A stretch of 64,000 nucleotides of DNA from Polytrichum commune (taxonomy: Eukaryota; Streptophyta; Polytrichopsida; Polytrichales; Polytrichaceae), in assembly GCA_950295325.1 (NCBI GenBank), contig OX485805.1:13428501-13492500 (forward strand), in the 5' to 3' direction. Below are positions 61,086-64,000 of this stretch, in pieces. The position numbers were made by a program, and so were the translations under genes. Below the pieces are notes generated by a model that had not been told where the DNA came from, did not search any database, and was given only the letters and a program-made list of their open reading frames with translations. The stretch's first letter is position 1. Every line of letters starts with the position of its first letter.

Positions 61086-62689
61086 ATAACCTCTAATTTC
61101 AGAAGAATCCGTGAAACAAACCTCAATCCACAAGAAAACTTGAAGATCAGAAGATGTCACCGCTTGAGGTGCGATGAACAGGAGAATCATTGATCGCTCG
61201 GTGAAGGAGTTGCAGATGGATGTGTCTGGAAAAGCACAGCAAGCAATGATGAGGCCCGTCACCTACAACTTCAAAATGCAGTGGAGAATCTTCAAGTGGA
61301 GCTTGAAGGATGGAAGGAGAAAACTGCTTGAGTCCTTGAGGAATGCCTAGCAGACGCTTGAGAATCTTGTATTGCACAAAGGCATTGAACAGAACTGCAC
61401 CCCACACAGCAAATGGAAGAAGCTACTGTCATTTTGATGGAGCATTCTTAAATAAAACTGGAAGTTCCTGCAAAAAGATACACTAAGCTTGCCCAAGTCA
61501 CATTGAGCATTCCTGACAATGTGGTGATGTTGGCTCATGTTCACAAAATGTAAACTCAATGGCAGGGCAATACAAAAATTGCACTCCAACCCTATGAATT
61601 CAGCGAAGAATCGATCTCATTTGTACCCCCATGCAGAAATTCAATGGCAATGCTCTTGAACCCTATGAATTCAGACAAGGATCGATCCCTGAAACTATCC
61701 CCACAGCTCCGTTTTCCCTACAGATGACCTGCACTGGCAGATTTTCAATAAAAGAGATCTCACCCACTGAGTGAAACCTAAACTGTTGAACTCACCGGAG
61801 GCTCTGAAAACGAGGGTGTGACTTACTCAGACTATATGACCAATTACATACGGTCAAGAGTAACCACTTGTACAGATGCTCAATTTCCAACTCCATAAAC
61901 AAGCCAGGGCAACCAAGCTGATCGACACAACACCGTGAAAACTAGTGTGAAAACCTGAGATGCTGATAAATGTACCCACTTTATAAATTCGTTGTACTAC
62001 TGGGTAGACAAAAAAGGGTTTTTGCCCATCTCTCTCAAGGTAGATTACATTGTATTTCTTAAACATGCTTTCAAGAGAACATACATTTCTAAGGTATTAA
62101 AAGTTACTACCAACTGACCATTTGTCTCTTATGAAATTCCTATAGGCTATTACTCGCAACTGATCTGCACAAGAATAGCTGCAATTGATTTGAGTGTCAA
62201 GATCCTCTTAACTGGGAGAGTTAAGTTCGGGACAGCCTTCCTCAAGGATGTAGGGAAGACTTCATACCTAAGTACAATAGCTATGGAAGATGAGATTTCT
62301 CACGGAGCTGAACAACTTGACTTATCAAACTCAAATGTAAACCCGAGTCCAGGATGAGTTTTTTCTCACCAAGCCAACTATCTCTCTCTTACTATCCTAT
62401 GACAACAAAATGAAAGATGAGTTTCCTACCCCTGAAATTTCATAGAACCGCCAGAATGCGAGAAAGTAAGTGCCGCATTAATCCAGTCTCCAGAGAGTGC
62501 TACTAGCCATTCCGAAAACTCAACAGTTCGATACAGCATGTTGTTCTTCCAAAAGTACCATACACAAAATGGAAAAACCCACAAAAATCCTCAGAAATCT
62601 AAAGCAAAAATTGGTTGAGGGAAGAGTACACTCACTTGTGGTGAAGATGCCCACACTCGGAGCAAATGTGTCCCATGCAACAGGCAAGT
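61086..62689. other. Intergenic, no supported gene
   Basis: Overlapping short frames on both strands, none with a recognised domain. TGAATTCAG-GA-GATCGATC occurs twice (about 61596 and 61665), a small local repeat. Confidence 0.45.
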
Positions 62690-62968
62690 TTGAGAATTAA
62701 CCAGTTGAAGTTCAAGGCTTCAGGAAAATGACCTCGGAGGCTTGAATTGTTTCTTTGAGATACTCCCTGCCATAGCCACCCAAGAATTAGTTTGAATTCG
62801 CTCGCCGCTCCTGAGGGGAGGAGCCACCTCCCGGGCAGAGCAGGGCGGGCAGGGCAGCTGGCTCGGGCGGGCAGGGCGAGCGGGCGGGCGGGCAGAAGCT
62901 GGGCGGGGCGGGCAGGTAGGGGGGCAGAGGCGGGGGCCCCATTTTGAGGGGCCCTTAGTGACAACGCG
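62690..62968. repeat. CCGGTT-arm fragment plus GC-rich module (inverted relative to 52700)
   Basis: AGTTTGAGAATTAACCAGTT leads into GGGCGGGC-type low complexity and ends GGCAGAGGCGGGGGCCCC, then ATTTTGAGGGGCCCTTAG. Relative to 52700-52870 it has the same order of parts in reverse complement: a GC-rich stretch between the GGGGCCC end and a GGTTGAGTTTGAG-type arm. Confidence 0.75.
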
Positions 62969-63150
62969 GGGCCACTTCACACACAAGACTGAAGGCCCAT
63001 GACCAGTGCAACGTAAGTGCTCTCATTGGTCGAAGAGGCGGGGACCGTCCAAGTTCACGTACCACTAGGAGGTGAAGGCCTAAAGGCCCAAAGAATAGTT
63101 CGTGGATGAAAAGTCTACATGGAGTCTTACATGGTAGGTTATGGATAAGG
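62969..63150. mobile_element. Left-end fragment of the 4636-5107 MITE family
   Basis: GGGCCACTTCACACACAAGA, then AGGCCCATGACCA and AAAGTCTACATGGA-TC-TACATGG, matches the left part of the complete copy. It abuts the GC-rich module without a TWA flank, suggesting a breakpoint there. Confidence 0.75.
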
Positions 63151-64000
63151 GTGCATGGTATGTAAGAAATCATATTATATTCACCTTTAAAAAGTAAGCT
63201 TAACGCAAATTTCGGAAGACCATGGTTGTGAAATAGTTGTCAATGTTTGCCATGGTTAATTTAATATATATTTCTAACATTAACTTTTTCCAGGATAGAT
63301 TAGTTTAAAAAATGGCAAAAGGTCGTCTTTTTCAACTGTCCACAAGTCGTAGTGTTTGGAGCTTGTTAGTATGTGTGATTGTGGTAGATAATTTTTTGTA
63401 TCGAGATTTCTTTTTTCACATTTTTTTTTCGTCGTCAATGGCAGGCTTCTCGCAAGATGAAAGTGGTTCTCAAACCCAACAATGGAGCCAAAAGTCTCCT
63501 TGGATATCATAGAGTCAACCATAATTCGGGGTGCACATACCCTCTTTGGGAAGCAGAAATTTCAACAATTTTTAGTTGTTTAATGATGCAGATGTAGAAG
63601 TGATTAGATCGCAAATGCCCAAAATGTAAAAGGTAGTAGAATTACGACTATGAGAGGAGAGGTAGAAGAGGTTACTAGAAAAGAAGACAACCTCACAAAG
63701 AAGAAAAGATTTAGGACATCAATTTTAAAATAAAAAATAGCACCAAAGAAAATGGAAAAAACTAATGAATTTGAGTTGAAAATTTCGGAGGTTGAAGAGG
63801 AGGTTTTTATTAAAGGGCGAGATTACAAGATTTAAACTTTCATAGTCATTTGCAATGAGATAGAAGAAGTTGCAAATTGAACAAGAAAACAAATTTTGAA
63901 ATAGCTTGATTGAATCATTGATGTTGAAAATACAAAGAATCCAATTCAGATTGGGCCAATTGAACATTTTTAAAGGCCTTGATCTTTGTCCCCCAACCCC
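63151..64000. other. Intergenic, nothing recognised
   Basis: AT-rich; no domain or repeat structure seen up to the window end. Confidence 0.5.

Noticed and set aside
1-64000. CRISPR arrays, bacterial operons, ribosome binding sites
   Set aside because: Spliced plant-type genes and eukaryotic transposons dominate. The tandem arrays lack regular unique spacers.

Overview
This window looks like a piece of a land-plant nuclear genome. It is AT-rich, has GT-AG introns, and most of it is decayed transposable-element sequence. The only intact genes I can support are two copies of a three-exon gene on the minus strand. It encodes a RING E3 ubiquitin ligase of the plant LOG2/LUL family: an N-terminal Met-Gly-Asn, a proline-rich N-terminus, a DAR2-type domain and a C-terminal C3HC4 RING. 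The species cannot be named from sequence alone. The wide spacing and the transposon load suggest a large-genome plant (inference).

The layout is dominated by a direct segmental duplication. Segment A (about 13.3-22.76 kb) and segment B (about 43.1-52.70 kb) each carry one ligase gene (19583-21900 and 49580-51897). A second direct repeat links the left edge of the window (1-532) to 42578-43098, just left of segment B. Comparing A with B exposes later events as filled versus empty sites. A carries a 755-bp pogo/Tigger-like element (14816-15570, TA target duplication) and a 1342-bp hAT element (15663-17004, TSD TAGACAAA). B carries a 611-bp inverted-repeat insertion, an insertion of about 1.3 kb, and a 548-bp-period tandem duplication.

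Elsewhere I see a PIF/Harbinger-like MITE at 4636-5107 with dispersed partial copies; hAT-like short elements with perfect 8-bp TSDs at 7565-7912 and 31747-32364; and a 589-bp element with TSD TTGTTAAC at 9147-9735. There are also a large foldback (30.09-30.91 kb), tRNA-related SINE sequences, a 66-bp minisatellite (26849-27249), a satellite-like repeat of about 170 bp (23.0-24.3 kb), and a decayed MULE transposase gene (55520-58651). Two GC-rich low-complexity modules of related sequence sit at 52.70-52.85 and 62.80-62.97 kb.

The two ligases are about 95% identical at the protein level by my manual count (22 differences in 482 residues), and both reading frames are open. Both carry a C-terminal extension of about 110 residues after the RING, built from imperfect repeats of about 24 residues. 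The LUL proteins I know lack it. Several other stretches (5.8-8.5, 9.8-10.6 and 35-42.6 kb) contain exon-like fragments of genes I cannot identify.
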